Made by a program: the position numbers and the translations under genes. Source: Limnohabitans sp. Rim8 (GTDB taxonomy: Bacteria; Pseudomonadota; Gammaproteobacteria; Burkholderiales; Burkholderiaceae_C). From it: a DNA stretch of 64,000 nucleotides. The notes below the pieces were generated by a model. It saw only the letters and a list, made by a program, of their open reading frames with translations. It made no database searches and was not told the DNA's origin. Location of the stretch: positions 124,001 through 188,000 of the forward strand of contig CAMDFK010000001.1 in NCBI GenBank assembly GCA_945897465.1. The letters run 5' to 3'. This document shows, piece after piece, positions 46,850 through 61,093 of the stretch; within the stretch, counting starts at the first letter, position 1, and each line of letters starts with the position of its first letter.

Positions 46850-47173
46850 ATGAGCGACACCCAACAACGCATCGACGAACTGGTTAAAAACAACGAGATC
46901 ACCCTGTTCATGAAGGGCAACGCCAGCTTCCCCATGTGCGGTTTTTCCGGCCGTGCCATCCAGATCCTCAAAGCCGTGGGCGTGGACCCCAAGACGGTCA
47001 AAACCGTGAACGTGCTGGACGATGCCGAAATCCGCCAGGGCATCAAGGAATACAGCAATTGGCCCACCATTCCCCAGCTCTACGTCAAGGGCGAATTCAT
47101 CGGCGGCTCGGACATCATGATGGAAATGTACGAGTCGGGCGAATTGCAGCAAGTGATCAACGGCCAGGCCTGA
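46850..47173 (+). CDS. grxD: Monothiol glutaredoxin (Grx4 type)
   Basis: 107-residue monothiol glutaredoxin with the CGFS motif in FPMCGFSGRA, WPTIPQLYVKGEFIGGSDI, and C-terminal GELQQ. These proteins bind a 2Fe-2S cluster with glutathione and act in Fe-S delivery. GGAG-like site and 85-base gap separate it from prmC. A strong terminator follows. Confidence 0.95.
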   Translation: MSDTQQRIDELVKNNEITLFMKGNASFPMCGFSGRAIQILKAVGVDPKTVKTVNVLDDAEIRQGIKEYSNWPTIPQLYVKGEFIGGSDIMMEMYESGELQQVINGQA

Positions 47174-47195
47174 TCAACTTTCTCACCGTGCAGAC

Positions 47196-47218
47196 AGCCA
47201 CCTTCGGGTGGCTTTTTT
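47196..47218 (+). terminator. Rho-independent terminator after grxD
   Basis: AGCCACC-TTCG-GGTGGCT is a perfect 7-bp stem with a UUCG loop, followed by TTTTT. It lies 23 bases after the grxD stop. Confidence 0.9.
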
Positions 47219-47224
47219 GTGGTC

Positions 47225-47917
47225 TCAATCCGCCGCATGCACCCACTGCTGCTGCGCCGCCATCACCGCCTGCGGGTAGGCGGCCTGCCCCCGGCTGCCG
47301 TTGTAGCGGCCCAAGCCCAGAAACAGGTCACCCCGTTCGCGGTCAAGGTAGTGGCGCAGAATGACACAGCCAAAGCGCAGGTTGGTCTGCATGTGGAACA
47401 GGCGGCCCTCGACACCGTCCCCGATCAGGCGGGCCCAAAACGGCATGACCTGCATATAGCCACGCGCCCCGGCACTGGAGATGGCGTATTTGCGAAAACC
47501 GCTCTCGACCTGCACAACGCCCAGCACCAACGACAGCGGCAAACCGGCCCGGCGGGCCTCGTACCAGAGGGTTTGCAGGAATTCTTGCCGTTCAGCGGCG
47601 TGTTTTTTGTAGCGCGCCAGGCGCGGACTGGCATGGTGGAGCCAATCGTCGTAGGTCTTTTGCGCTTGGGCGTCGGGCAGCAGCGGCTCAGGCGGGGCTG
47701 CAGCGGCCACGGCTGCGCTCAGCGCGGTGCGCACGGCATGCGACAGAGGTTCTTCGATCTGCGGGCCCGCCCAAACGCCCAATCCCCAGAGACTGGCGCC
47801 ACACCCTGCAGCCCATCGCAGCAGCACTTGACGACGGTCGACCAGGTCAAGACCTGAGGGCATAACAGGCAGGTCAGACAACCCGCCCAGCTTGGAGGTG
47901 GCAGACTTTTCGGCCAT
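47225..47917 (-). CDS. Lytic transglycosylase (SLT domain)
   Basis: 230-residue exported peptidoglycan lyase. After DRRQVLLRWAAGCGASLWGLG, a twin-arginine-like or Sec signal (about 28-50), comes an alanine/proline-rich linker and the SLT domain (about 115-225) with catalytic E138 in VVQVESGF, SSAGARGYMQVMPFW and LGRYNGSRG. The RR pair suggests Tat export, but the motif is not perfect. It lies just downstream of proS on the same strand and converges on grxD. Confidence 0.9.
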   Translation of the reverse strand: MAEKSATSKLGGLSDLPVMPSGLDLVDRRQVLLRWAAGCGASLWGLGVWAGPQIEEPLSHAVRTALSAAVAAAAPPEPLLPDAQAQKTYDDWLHHASPRLARYKKHAAERQEFLQTLWYEARRAGLPLSLVLGVVQVESGFRKYAISSAGARGYMQVMPFWARLIGDGVEGRLFHMQTNLRFGCVILRHYLDRERGDLFLGLGRYNGSRGQAAYPQAVMAAQQQWVHAAD

Positions 47918-47931
47918 CAGGCCCCCATGGT

Positions 47932-49677
<1,746 letters not shown>

Positions 49678-49776
49678 CGCAGCAGACTAAATAGACAAGG
49701 GCATCAGGGAAACATCCAAGAGCGAGCGCTGGTGCGGCGTGCATAATGGACACAATTTAAAAATTTGAGGTTGATT

Positions 49777-50400
49777 ATGCTTGACCGTGAAGGCTTTAGG
49801 CCGAACGTCGGCATCATTCTGCTCAACCAGAAAAACCAGGTTTTCTGGGGCAAGCGCATCCGCACCCACAGCTGGCAGTTTCCGCAGGGTGGCATTGACC
49901 GGGGCGAAAGTCCTGAACAGGCCATGTTCCGCGAACTGCACGAAGAAGTGGGGCTCCAACCGGAGCATGTGCGCATCGTGGCCCGAACCCGTGACTGGTT
50001 GCGCTATGAGGTGCCAGACCGCTTCATCCGACGGGATGCACGCGGCTTTTACAAGGGCCAGAAACAAATCTGGTTCCTGCTGCAGATGGTCACGCACGAC
50101 CACCACTTGAACCTGCGCGCCACCGACCACCCCGAATTCGACGCTTGGCGTTGGAACGATTACTGGGTACCGCTGGATGTGGTGGTGGAGTTCAAGCGCG
50201 GCGTTTATGAAATGGCACTGACTGAATTGGCGCGTTATTTGCCGCGTCAGGACCGCCAAAACCGTTTTTTGCGCGGGGGCAGCCGCGGCCCGCGAGATCA
50301 AGGCATGGGCCACGATCACGGCCACAGTGAAATGCAGCCCCCTGTGCACATGGAATTGCCCCCCGGGGCCAGCTTCGACCCCAACCCGCAAGGCCGATAA
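49777..50400 (+). CDS. rppH: RNA pyrophosphohydrolase
   Basis: 207-residue Nudix enzyme that removes pyrophosphate from mRNA 5' ends and triggers RNase E decay. [15 protein letters not shown] starts the domain, and the Nudix box is in [20 protein letters not shown] with [14 protein letters not shown] follows. The C-terminus is extended, with Gly/Arg-rich and His-rich parts (about 165-205), as in other Burkholderiales. TGAGG six bases before ATG 49777 sets the start. Confidence 0.95.
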   Translation: MLDREGFRPNVGIILLNQKNQVFWGKRIRTHSWQFPQGGIDRGESPEQAMFRELHEEVGLQPEHVRIVARTRDWLRYEVPDRFIRRDARGFYKGQKQIWFLLQMVTHDHHLNLRATDHPEFDAWRWNDYWVPLDVVVEFKRGVYEMALTELARYLPRQDRQNRFLRGGSRGPRDQGMGHDHGHSEMQPPVHMELPPGASFDPNPQGR

Positions 50401-50446
50401 GACGCGCAGAGGTCATCTGTTTGGCCCGACTTGGCCCCACCTGACT

Positions 50447-51583
50447 TCAGTGGCTCAGGATCAAGTTGTCCCGGTGCACCATTTCGGGCTCTGCGGCGTA
50501 GCCCAGCAAGGCCTGGTACTCGTGCGAGGGCTTGCGGCACAACAAACGGGCCTCTGCGCTGGCGTAGTTGGCCAGGCCCCGGGCAATTTCTGCGCCTTGC
50601 TCATCCCGAATGGCGATCACATCGCCGCGTGAAAAATCACCGGCCACGCCCGTCATGCCAATGGGCAGCAGGCTTTTGCCCTCGGTCTGTACTTTATGGG
50701 CCGCCCCCGCATCCACCGTCACCGAACCCCGCAGTTGCAGGTGGTCGGCCATCCATTGTTTGCGGGCTTGTTGTTTGGCGGTTTGCGCCACCAACAAAGT
50801 GCCCATGTTGTCGCCTTGGGTCAAGCGCAGCAGCGCATCAGGCTCGCGCCCCCAAGCGATCACGGTGGAGGCGCCCGAGCCCGCCGCCCGTTTGGCCGCC
50901 AGAATTTTGGTGATCATGCCGCCCCGGCCAATGCTGGAGCCCGCACCACCGGCCATGGCTTCCAAGGCTGGATCACCGGCATGGGCCTCGTGGACAAAGG
51001 TAGCCGACGGGTCTTTGCGCGGGTCAGCGGTGAACAGGCCTTTTTGATCGGTCAGGATGACCAGCAAATCGGCTTCGATCAGGTTGGCCACCAAAGCGCC
51101 CAAGGTGTCGTTGTCGCCGAACTTGATCTCGTCGTTGACCACCGTGTCGTTTTCGTTGATCACGGGCAACACACGGTGCTGGAGCAAGGTGAGCAAGGTG
51201 GAGCGGGCATTGAGGTAACGCTCGCGGTCGGCCAAGTCGGCGTGGGTGAGCAGCACCTGGGCGCTGCCCATGCCGTTCTCACGCAGCTTGGTTTCGTACA
51301 TCTGAGCCAGGCCCATCTGACCCACCGCAGCGGCCGCCTGCAGGGCGGGCACTTCGCTCGGGCGGGTGGTCCAACCCAGGCGCTTCATGCCTTCGGCAAT
51401 GGCGCCGCTGGAGACCATGACCACCTCTTTGCCCTGGCCACTGAGCAGCGCCATTTGACGGCACCACTCGCCTATCGCCGCCTCGTCCAAGCCTCGGCCT
51501 TCGTTCGTCACCAAACTGGAGCCCACTTTGACAACGATGCGACGTGCATCGCGCAAGAGTTTGGAAACAGCGGCAGTGGTCAT
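50447..51583 (-). CDS. proB: Glutamate 5-kinase
   Basis: 378-residue enzyme making gamma-glutamyl phosphate, the first step of proline synthesis. An amino-acid-kinase domain (about 10-260) with [36 protein letters not shown] and [15 protein letters not shown] is followed by a PUA domain (about 285-370). It is feedback-regulated by proline in the family. It lies downstream of obgE, the usual rplU-rpmA-obgE-proB order. Confidence 0.96.
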   Translation of the reverse strand: MTTAAVSKLLRDARRIVVKVGSSLVTNEGRGLDEAAIGEWCRQMALLSGQGKEVVMVSSGAIAEGMKRLGWTTRPSEVPALQAAAAVGQMGLAQMYETKLRENGMGSAQVLLTHADLADRERYLNARSTLLTLLQHRVLPVINENDTVVNDEIKFGDNDTLGALVANLIEADLLVILTDQKGLFTADPRKDPSATFVHEAHAGDPALEAMAGGAGSSIGRGGMITKILAAKRAAGSGASTVIAWGREPDALLRLTQGDNMGTLLVAQTAKQQARKQWMADHLQLRGSVTVDAGAAHKVQTEGKSLLPIGMTGVAGDFSRGDVIAIRDEQGAEIARGLANYASAEARLLCRKPSHEYQALLGYAAEPEMVHRDNLILSH

Positions 51584-51639
51584 GCTGGGGTGTGGGCTTG
51601 GCGTTGAAACAGCGCTTCAAACGAGTCAAAAAGGACCAC

Positions 51640-52794
<1,155 letters not shown>

Positions 52795-52820
52795 TCAAGA
52801 GACACACGGGCCAGAATGCG

Positions 52821-52842
52821 AAAAGCCCCGGCTTGCGGGGCT
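52821..52842 (-). terminator. Hairpin between rpmA and obgE
   Basis: On the minus strand AGCCCCG-CAAGC-CGGGGCT forms a perfect 7-bp stem followed by TTT. It may end most ribosomal-protein transcripts while some read through into obgE-proB. Confidence 0.65.
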
Positions 52843-52868
52843 CCTCTTCGCCATGGACGTGAGCAGGC

Positions 52869-53129
52869 TTAAACAGCCGGGGTCACGTTCACCATGTGCT
52901 TGCTGAGTTCACCTTTGGTCGAAAACGACACGTGGCCGTCAACCAAGGCAAACAAAGTGTGGTCTTTGCCGATGCCGACATTGTTGCCCGCATGGAACTT
53001 GGTGCCACGTTGACGAACGATGATCGAGCCCGCGCTGATCAGTTCACCACCGAAAGCCTTGACGCCGAGCATTTTTGGCTTGGAATCACGACCGTTGCGC
53101 GTAGAGCCGCCGCCTTTTTTCTGTGCCAT
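52869..53129 (-). CDS. rpmA: 50S ribosomal protein L27
   Basis: 86 residues, exactly the expected length. The N-terminus [16 protein letters not shown] reaches the peptidyl-transferase centre in the ribosome; no N-terminal cleavable extension is seen. [20 protein letters not shown] is conserved. It follows rplU by 12 bases. Confidence 0.98.
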   Translation of the reverse strand: MAQKKGGGSTRNGRDSKPKMLGVKAFGGELISAGSIIVRQRGTKFHAGNNVGIGKDHTLFALVDGHVSFSTKGELSKHMVNVTPAV

Positions 53130-53141
53130 GACCTATTCTCC

Positions 53142-53453
53142 TCAGGCAGCAATTGCACCGATTTGCAGTTCGGTGAACTGCTGGCGGTGACCCTGACGTT
53201 TCTGATAGTGCTTGCGACGGCGCATCTTGAAGATATGCACTTTGTCGTGCTTGCCATGAGCCACCACGGTGGCTTTGACTGTGGCGCCGGACACCAGGGG
53301 CGTGCCGATCTGCAGGTCTGCGCCGTTGCCGACTGCGAGAACTTGATCAATCACGATTTCCTGGCCAACGTCCGCAGCAATCTGTTCTACTTTAATTTTT
53401 TCGCCAGCGACAACACGATACTGTTTGCCACCGGTTTTTATGACCGCGTACAT
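53142..53453 (-). CDS. rplU: 50S ribosomal protein L21
   Basis: 103 residues starting [20 protein letters not shown], with [16 protein letters not shown] near the end, the L21 signature. The open frame extends upstream to 53618, but that part is non-coding leader. The 215-base gap to ispB holds the divergent promoters; L21 expression is often controlled from a leader, but I see no clear structure. Confidence 0.98.
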   Translation of the reverse strand: MYAVIKTGGKQYRVVAGEKIKVEQIAADVGQEIVIDQVLAVGNGADLQIGTPLVSGATVKATVVAHGKHDKVHIFKMRRRKHYQKRQGHRQQFTELQIGAIAA

Positions 53454-53668
53454 AAATGACCTCTTTGAATGGAAGTTTCCAAGGGCTGATCCCCAAGGAA
53501 CCTGCGATTCTAACATGGCAGTCCAGCAAGCTGCAAATCTGACGCACGCTCTGGACACCCACCGGGAGGGCTCAGAAAAGGGCAGGTCCCTATAATTGAC
53601 AAATAGCTTTGCACACACATTGTTTCAATGAGCTCGGCTCGACCGAGCTCCTCAGCTGGATCCTCCAT

Positions 53669-54652
53669 TTGTCTGCCTCAGAAAACAGCTCCGCCGCCGT
53701 TCTTGAACTGGTGGCCCCGGACATGGCCCAGGTCGACCATGTGATTGCCCAGCGTCTCGATTCCGGCGTTCCCTTGGTGGCAGAGGTGGCCCGCTACATC
53801 ATCTCGGCTGGCGGCAAGAGGCTGCGTCCAGTTTTGCTGTTGCTCACTTGCGGCGCCCTAGGGTACACGGGCAGCCAGCGATACAACTTGGCGGCCGTTG
53901 TCGAATTCATCCACACCGCCACCCTCTTGCACGACGATGTGGTCGACGAGTCCACCTTGAGGCGCGGCCGTCCTACGGCCAATGAGCGCTTTGGCAACCC
54001 AGCAAGCGTGCTGGTGGGTGACTTTTTGTATTCCCGGGCATTCCAGATGATGTTGAGCGCAGACAGCATGCGGGTGATGCAAATCCTCGCCGACGCCACC
54101 AACGTGATTGCCGAGGGCGAAGTGCTGCAATTGATGAACATGCACGATGCCTCGTTGAACGAAGACGGCTATTTGCGCGTGATTCGCTCCAAAACCGCCA
54201 AGCTGTTTGAAGCCAGTGCCCGCCTCGGACCGATTTTGGCGGGCAGCGCCCCAGAGATCGAGACCGCTTGCGCCCATTACGGCCAAGCCTTGGGCACCGC
54301 GTTCCAGGTGATCGACGACGTGCTGGACTATGACGGCAACAGCATCGAGATGGGTAAAAACCTGGGTGATGACCTGCGCGAGGGCAAGGCCACTTTGCCC
54401 TTGATTTTGGCCATGCAGCGTGGCACCCCTGAACAAAGCCGCACTGTGCGCGAAGCCATTGAAACCGGCAATGTGGACCGCCTGAGCGACATCGTGGCCA
54501 TCGTGCGTGACACGGGGGCCTTGGCTGCCACCCGCAGCGCTGCAGCGGCCGAAGCGCAACGCGCCATTGACGCCACCATGCAACTGCCCGACAACGCTTA
54601 CCGAACGGCCATGGTGGCGCTAGCTTCACAACTGCTGGACAGGCGCACCTGA
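53669..54652 (+). CDS. ispB: Octaprenyl diphosphate synthase
   Basis: 327-residue all-trans polyprenyl diphosphate synthase that makes the ubiquinone side chain. The first aspartate-rich motif is in LLHDDVVDES and the second in VIDDVLDYDG; GGKRLRPVLLLL is the N-terminal signature. No ATG fits: the only in-frame ATG near the start (53723) would remove about 18 residues normally present, so TTG 53669 (MSASENSSAAVLE) is proposed. A TATAAT at 53591 may belong to its promoter, without a clear -35. It supplies the pathway of ubiE, ubiJ and ubiB. Confidence 0.93.
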   Translation: MSASENSSAAVLELVAPDMAQVDHVIAQRLDSGVPLVAEVARYIISAGGKRLRPVLLLLTCGALGYTGSQRYNLAAVVEFIHTATLLHDDVVDESTLRRGRPTANERFGNPASVLVGDFLYSRAFQMMLSADSMRVMQILADATNVIAEGEVLQLMNMHDASLNEDGYLRVIRSKTAKLFEASARLGPILAGSAPEIETACAHYGQALGTAFQVIDDVLDYDGNSIEMGKNLGDDLREGKATLPLILAMQRGTPEQSRTVREAIETGNVDRLSDIVAIVRDTGALAATRSAAAAEAQRAIDATMQLPDNAYRTAMVALASQLLDRRT

Positions 54653-54830
54653 GTCGGTCCAAGTTGGCTCCCTTGCGGCTGCCCTTGCTTGCAAGTGCCA
54701 TCAGCCGCCTGATTCGCAGGGTCAATTTCAGACCTGCCCTCCTACCTGCTACTTTGCAGCGGGCATGATTTACAAATCCTGGCCGAAACGTCATGATGTG
54801 AACACCTAATAGCTCAAAATAGGGGTTGGC

Positions 54831-56044
<1,214 letters not shown>

Positions 56045-56048
<4 letters not shown>

Positions 56049-57256
56049 GCGCCCAGCCTGACCGAGCCACTGCCCAGTTTCGCTGGCACGGCCTTGACCA
56101 GCAAGGCCATCGCCAAACCGGGCAAATTCAGGCCCTGAACGCCGATCTGGCACGGGTGCAACTGCGCAGACAGGGGCTGCAACAGGTGCAGGTTCAGCGC
56201 CTGTGGTGGTCGCCGCCAGACACCGTCAAAGCCAAGGACCTGGCTGTCATGACGCGTCAGTGGTCGGCCATGCTTCGCGCAGGCGTACCGGTCGTACAGG
56301 CCTTGGGCATGCTGTGCCGCAGCATGAGCGCCAAAGGCCTGGTGGCCGTGATGCAACAGGTGCGCAGCGATGTGGAATCCGGTGTGGCCTTGCACGTCGC
56401 CTTGGCCAAACACCCCAAACTTTTCAGCGGCCTGTATGTGCACATGGTGCAAGCGGGCGAGGCCGCAGGCATTCTCGACACGATGATGGAACGCCTGTCC
56501 TTGACGCTGGAAAAGAACGAGGCCATGCGCTCCAAAATTCGTTCGGCCTTGATGTACCCCATCGCCGTGATGGTGGTGGCCTTGGGCATTTTGGTGCTGA
56601 TCCTGGTGCTGGTGGTGCCGGTTTTTCAAGACGTATTCCAGTCATTTGGGGCCGAATTGCCTTTGGCCACTCAAATGGTGGTGGGCCTGAGCGACGCGCT
56701 GGTACGTGCTTGGCCTGCGGCCCTGCCCTTGGGCTTTTTGCTGATGTGGGCCAAGCATCCCAACCACCCGGCAGCCAACCGTCTGCGGCAATGGCTGGCC
56801 CGGTGGTGGCTGCGCTGGCCGGTGCTCGGACCGCTTTTGACCACGGCGGTGGTCGCACGTTGGGCCCAAACCCTGTCGGCCTTGCTGGCCGCTGGCGTGC
56901 CCTTGCCAGAGGCCTTGGGGCCCACCGCCCAAGCGTGCGATCATCCTGTCTTTGAACGCACCACCTTGCAATTGAAAAGGCAGGTGGAGCAAGGCCACAG
57001 TTTGAGTGACTGCCTGACCCAAAGCGGGCGTTTCCCTGCGATGATGGTGCAATTGTGCGCCACAGGCGAGGAAACCGGGGCGCTGGACAGCCTGCTCGGC
57101 CGTGCAGGCAGCTTGATGGAAAGCGCACTGGACGACCAGGTCAATGGCCTGAGCAGTTTGCTGGAGCCGCTGATCATCGTGGTGCTCGGCGGCTTCATTG
57201 GGGCCATTTTGGTGGCCATGTATTTACCGATTTTCAGTTTGGGGCAAGTTTTCTGA
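56045..57256 (+). CDS. pilC: Type IV pilus inner-membrane platform protein PilC
   Basis: 403-residue protein with two T2SSF repeats (about 65-190 and 265-390) and three membrane segments, e.g. IAVMVVALGILVLILVLVVP and the C-terminal PLIIVVLGGFIGAILVAMYLPIF. VMTRQWSAMLRAGVPVVQAL and QAGEAAGILD are family signatures. Length is standard. It anchors the pilus motor; PilB, encoded just upstream, docks on it. The open frame beyond the start lies inside pilB and is not used. Confidence 0.95.
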
Positions 57257-57257
57257 C

Positions 57258-58091
57258 ATGAACGACAGCGTGATGGCACTCGCCCTAGCGGCTTTGCTGG
57301 GCCTGATGATCGGCAGTTTTCTGAACGTGGTGATCCACCGCCTGCCGCTCATGTTGCAAGCGCAGTGGGACGCCACGCTGGATGATGCACCGCTGGGCGA
57401 TGCACTGCCCAGTGTGCCGCCCTTCAATCTGGCGGTGCCCCGCTCGCACTGCCCCCACTGCCAACACGTCTTGGCTTGGCACGAAAACATTCCGCTGCTG
57501 AGCTTTCTTCGACTGCGTGGACGATGCGCCCATTGCCAAGCCCCGATTGGCTGGCGCTATCCGGCCATTGAGCTCGCCACAGCGGGGCTGTTCATGTGGG
57601 CGGCAGCCCAATACGGTTTGGGTTTTCAGGCCCTCGCTTGGGCCGGTTTTGCATCGGCCTTGGTCGCGCTGGCCGCCATCGATGCCGACACGCGCTTGCT
57701 GCCCGATGCCATCACCCAACCCTTGGTGTGGGCAGGTTTGCTGGCCGCCAGTCTGGGGTTGACGGGCATCGACCTCAACAACGCGCTTTGGGGTGCCGCT
57801 GCAGGCTATCTGTTTTTATGGGCGGTTTACTGGTTGTTCAAAGCCTTGACCGGCAAAGAAGGCATGGGTCAGGGCGACTTCAAACTGCTGGCCGCTTTGG
57901 CGGCCTGGCTGGGCTGGCCTGCCCTGCTGTCCCTGGTGCTGATCTCCACCTTTTCCGGCGCGATCGGTGGGATCTGGCTCAAACTGCGGGGTCAATTGCC
58001 CGACAATGGTGAGATGGCCTTCGGGCCCTTTTTGGTGTTGGCCGGTTTGTGGGTCATGGCCTTTGGCCCCTTGCCCTGGTTTTTGATCTGA
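57258..58091 (+). CDS. pilD: Prepilin peptidase / N-methyltransferase
   Basis: 277-residue membrane aspartyl protease that cuts and methylates type IV prepilins. The cysteine pairs CPHC (65-68) and CAHC (90-93) form the zinc site; the catalytic aspartates are D142 in IDADTRLLPD and D207 in GQGDFKL. GSFLNVVIHRLP starts the protein. About seven membrane segments. It begins one base after the pilC stop. Confidence 0.96.
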   Translation: MNDSVMALALAALLGLMIGSFLNVVIHRLPLMLQAQWDATLDDAPLGDALPSVPPFNLAVPRSHCPHCQHVLAWHENIPLLSFLRLRGRCAHCQAPIGWRYPAIELATAGLFMWAAAQYGLGFQALAWAGFASALVALAAIDADTRLLPDAITQPLVWAGLLAASLGLTGIDLNNALWGAAAGYLFLWAVYWLFKALTGKEGMGQGDFKLLAALAAWLGWPALLSLVLISTFSGAIGGIWLKLRGQLPDNGEMAFGPFLVLAGLWVMAFGPLPWFLI

Positions 58092-58097
58092 GTGCCC

Positions 58098-58712
58098 ATG
58101 ACACAACGCACCTGGCGCATTGGCCTGACCGGCGGCATCGGCAGCGGCAAAAGCACCGTAGCGGGGTTTTTGGCGCAGCGCGGAGCCGCCATCATCGACG
58201 CCGATGCCATTTCGCGCAGCCTCACCGCCCCGGGCGGGCGGGCCATGGAGTCCATTGCCCGCACCTTTGGTGCCGCGATGATCGGCCCGGACGGCGCCAT
58301 GAACCGCCAAGCCATGCGAGAGCGTATTTTCCGTGACCCGCAAGCCAAACGCCAACTCGAACACATCGTCCACCCCTTGGTCAGTCAAATCACGGCAGAA
58401 CAGGCGCAAGCGGCCGTGCAAGCGGGCCGCAGAGTGCTGGTGTTCGATGTGCCCTTGCTGGTGGAGTCGGGGCAGCGGTGGCGCCAACAAGTCGACCGGG
58501 TGATCGTGGTCGACTGCGATATTCCGACCCAACAACAAAGGGTCATGTCCCGCAGTGGCCTGGCCACCGACGAAATTGAACGCATCATCCAGCTGCAAGC
58601 TTCCCGTGCCCAGCGCTTGGCTTGTGCAGATGTTGTTCTTGTCAATCAGGGTGTCAGTTTTGATGAATTAGAGGCGCAAGTGCTTCAAGTGGCCTCTGAC
58701 TTCGGGCTATGA
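58098..58712 (+). CDS. coaE: Dephospho-CoA kinase
   Basis: 204-residue enzyme for the last step of coenzyme A synthesis. The P-loop GGIGSGKST is at 12-20, followed by IIDADAISRSLTAPGG and HPLVSQI, then VPLLVESG. ATG 58098 is preferred to GTG 58092. It sits in the conserved order pilB-pilC-pilD-coaE-zapD-yacG. Confidence 0.96.
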   Translation: MTQRTWRIGLTGGIGSGKSTVAGFLAQRGAAIIDADAISRSLTAPGGRAMESIARTFGAAMIGPDGAMNRQAMRERIFRDPQAKRQLEHIVHPLVSQITAEQAQAAVQAGRRVLVFDVPLLVESGQRWRQQVDRVIVVDCDIPTQQQRVMSRSGLATDEIERIIQLQASRAQRLACADVVLVNQGVSFDELEAQVLQVASDFGL

Positions 58713-58733
58713 TCGGGGCACTGGAAAAGCCGC

Positions 58734-59489
58734 GTGATACTGTACGAATACCCATTTAACGAACGCATTCGCACCTATTTGCGGCTGCAACAACTGTTTT
58801 CTCGCCTGGGTCAACTGATCGGGCGCGAGCAGGCCTTGGACCACCATTTCGCCCTGACCACCCTCTTTGAAATCATGGAGGTGGGGGCTCGCTCCGAACT
58901 CAAGTCTGAAGTGCTCAAGGACTTGGAGCGCCAAAAGCAAATCTACAGTGCTTACCGTGGCAACCCGGCCATTTCGGAAAAAGCGCTGGATGGCCTCATT
59001 GCGCAACTCGACCATCATTTTGAAGCCCTCAATCAGGTGCCTGGAAAAATGGGCCAAAGCCTTTCGGAGAACGACTTCCTGACAGCACTCAAGAGCCGCG
59101 TGGTCATTCCTGGTGGCACCTGTGAATTTGACTTGCCCGCCTACCACGCTTGGCAACACCATGATTCAGCCGTTCGAGCCCGTGATTTGGCCCAATGGTC
59201 ACAGCCCTTGGCACCTTGGGCACAAGCCATTGGGCAGTTGCTGCAAATACTGCGCGAATCAGGCTCCAGCCAGAAGGTCATGGCCGCAGCAGGTCAGCTT
59301 CAGCAAAACTTGCCCCAAGGGCGCACTTTTCAGTTGCTTCGCCTCAAAATCGACCCGGCTTTGGGCATCACCCCCGAGATCAGCTGCAATCGTTTGCTGG
59401 TGGTGGTCCGCATGATGCGCCAGCACAGCGACGGCAAATTGGTGGCCACCACCGAAGATGTGCCGTTTGAGATGACTTTGTGCGCATGA
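58734..59489 (+). CDS. zapD: Cell division protein ZapD
   Basis: 251 residues starting with GTG and the family's ILYEYPFNERIRTYLRLQ. ZapD (DUF1342) binds FtsZ and bundles its filaments at the division ring. FDLPAYHAWQH and CNRLLVVVRMM are typical. The GTG start is supported because the conserved segment begins at once. It overlaps yacG by ATGA. Confidence 0.95.
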   Translation: MILYEYPFNERIRTYLRLQQLFSRLGQLIGREQALDHHFALTTLFEIMEVGARSELKSEVLKDLERQKQIYSAYRGNPAISEKALDGLIAQLDHHFEALNQVPGKMGQSLSENDFLTALKSRVVIPGGTCEFDLPAYHAWQHHDSAVRARDLAQWSQPLAPWAQAIGQLLQILRESGSSQKVMAAAGQLQQNLPQGRTFQLLRLKIDPALGITPEISCNRLLVVVRMMRQHSDGKLVATTEDVPFEMTLCA

Positions 59490-59704
59490 GCGACTCGAAC
59501 CAGCCCCAACCTGGTTTTGCGCCCCGCCAAGTGCGTTGCCCGGCCTGCGCGGGCACCAGCCTTTATAGCCCTAAAAATCCCTACCGACCGTTTTGCAGCG
59601 CCCGCTGCAAGGGTGTGGACTTGGGGGCCTGGGCCAGCGAAGAGTTCAAACTGCCCGACGACACCCCACCCGACGAGCCTTTTGGCGATCCACGCTTGCA
59701 GTGA
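59486..59704 (+). CDS. yacG: DNA gyrase inhibitor YacG
   Basis: 72-residue zinc-finger protein. CPAC (near residues 19-22) and FCSARC give the four zinc ligands; the family's segment continues as KGVDLGAWASEEFKLP. It binds GyrB and blocks gyrase in E. coli. Last gene of the coaE-zapD-yacG string. Confidence 0.95.
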   Translation: MSDSNQPQPGFAPRQVRCPACAGTSLYSPKNPYRPFCSARCKGVDLGAWASEEFKLPDDTPPDEPFGDPRLQ

Positions 59705-59726
59705 GAAGCCCTGAACCCTTGGGGTT

Positions 59727-60206
59727 TCAAGCGTGTGTGGCGTCCGTGAACTGACGCTCTTGGGCCAGCCAAGCCAGCACGGGAATGGTGCCGGGCAGCA
59801 CCGGCGTCACGGCCACTGGCAGTGACTGCCAAGCGTGTGATTGCGCCTCGCGCATTTGCAACTCGCCCTGCCAGTCCCACACTTTGCAGAAATGCAGCCG
59901 CACCAAGGCATGCGGGTAATCGACCATCTGGGTTTTCCAGAGCTGTACAGCACCGAGGGTGATGCCCAGCTCTTCTTGCAATTCGCGGCGCAGCGCTTGC
60001 TCAACCGACTCACCTGCCTCGAGTTTGCCGCCCGGGAATTCCCAGTAGCCTGCATAGACCTTGCCTTCGGGGCGCGAGGTCAGCAAAAACTCTTCACCTT
60101 GCAGCAACACGCCCACCGCCACATCGACCACGGCACGCTCGGCCTGGCCTGCGCTCAGGTCTTCGCGCTCGCGTTCGCCGTCGGCGACCAACAGGCCTGC
60201 GCTCAT
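59727..60206 (-). CDS. mutT: 8-oxo-dGTP diphosphatase (MutT-family Nudix hydrolase)
   Basis: 159-residue Nudix enzyme. YWEFPGGKLEAGESVEQALR with RELQEELGI forms the Nudix box, and VAVGVLLQGEEFLLTSRPEGKVY precedes it, matching MutT, which removes oxidised dGTP from the nucleotide pool. ATG 60206 overlaps the stop of the DUF815 gene (ATGA). A longer open frame upstream lies in that gene. Confidence 0.9.
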   Translation of the reverse strand: MSAGLLVADGEREREDLSAGQAERAVVDVAVGVLLQGEEFLLTSRPEGKVYAGYWEFPGGKLEAGESVEQALRRELQEELGITLGAVQLWKTQMVDYPHALVRLHFCKVWDWQGELQMREAQSHAWQSLPVAVTPVLPGTIPVLAWLAQERQFTDATHA

Positions 60207-61093
60207 GCGGGATCGGCTTGGCGGCCCACCATGTCCCGTGCAAACTGGTAGGCCACACGGCCGCTGCGCGAGCCGCGCTCCAAGGCCCAGAGCAACGCGT
60301 CGGGGCGGGCAGCGTCGATTTGGGCGGGCGTGGCGCCCAAAGCGCTGAGCCACTGGCCGGCAATGGTCAGGTACTCGTCTTGCGAGAAGGGGTAAAAACT
60401 GATCCACAGACCAAAGCGCTCGGACAGGGAAATTTTCTCTTCCACGCCTTCACCCGGGTGCACCTCGCCGTCGTCGGTGTGTTTGTAAGTGAGGTTCTCG
60501 CTCATGTACTCGGGCAGCAGATGGCGGCGGTTGCTGGTGGCGTAAACCAGCACATTGGGGGTCGAAGCCGCCACCGTGCCATCCAGAATCGATTTGAGCG
60601 CTTTGTAGCCCGGCTCGCCGTCTTCAAAGCTCAGGTCGTCGCAATAGACCACAAACTTTTCAGCGCGTCCCGCCACCACTTCGATGATGTCGGGCAAGTC
60701 GGTCAGGTCTTGTTTGTCAACTTCAATCAAGCGCAGGCCTTGGGGCGCATAGGTGTTCAGGCAGGCCTTGATGAGTGAGGACTTGCCGGTGCCGCGTGCG
60801 CCTGTGAGCAGCACGTTGTTGGCCGGACGGCCGTGCACAAACTGCTCGGTGTTGCGCTGCAACTTTTCCTTTTGGTCGTCGATTTCCTTAAGGTCATCGA
60901 GCGTCATGGCCGCCACATGGCGCACCGGCTCGAGCACGCCATGGCCGGACGAGCGCTTGCGGTAGCGCCAGGCAATGGCCTGCGTCCAGTCGGGCGCAGA
61001 CAGGGGCTGGGGCAAGACCGACTCGATGCGGTCCACCAGCTGGCTGACTTTGGCCAGCAGTTCGTCCAAGGCAGAAGATGCGGGGAGGTTCAT
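60203..61093 (-). CDS. DUF815-family AAA-like ATPase
   Basis: 296-residue P-loop ATPase with Walker [10 protein letters not shown] and Walker B-like [13 protein letters not shown], then [14 protein letters not shown] and [12 protein letters not shown], the DUF815 signatures. The biological role is unknown to me. It is linked by ATGA overlaps both to argJ upstream and to mutT downstream, so the three are translated together. An N-terminal helical region (about 1-60) precedes the ATPase core. Confidence 0.9.
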   Translation of the reverse strand: MNLPASSALDELLAKVSQLVDRIESVLPQPLSAPDWTQAIAWRYRKRSSGHGVLEPVRHVAAMTLDDLKEIDDQKEKLQRNTEQFVHGRPANNVLLTGARGTGKSSLIKACLNTYAPQGLRLIEVDKQDLTDLPDIIEVVAGRAEKFVVYCDDLSFEDGEPGYKALKSILDGTVAASTPNVLVYATSNRRHLLPEYMSENLTYKHTDDGEVHPGEGVEEKISLSERFGLWISFYPFSQDEYLTIAGQWLSALGATPAQIDAARPDALLWALERGSRSGRVAYQFARDMVGRQADPA

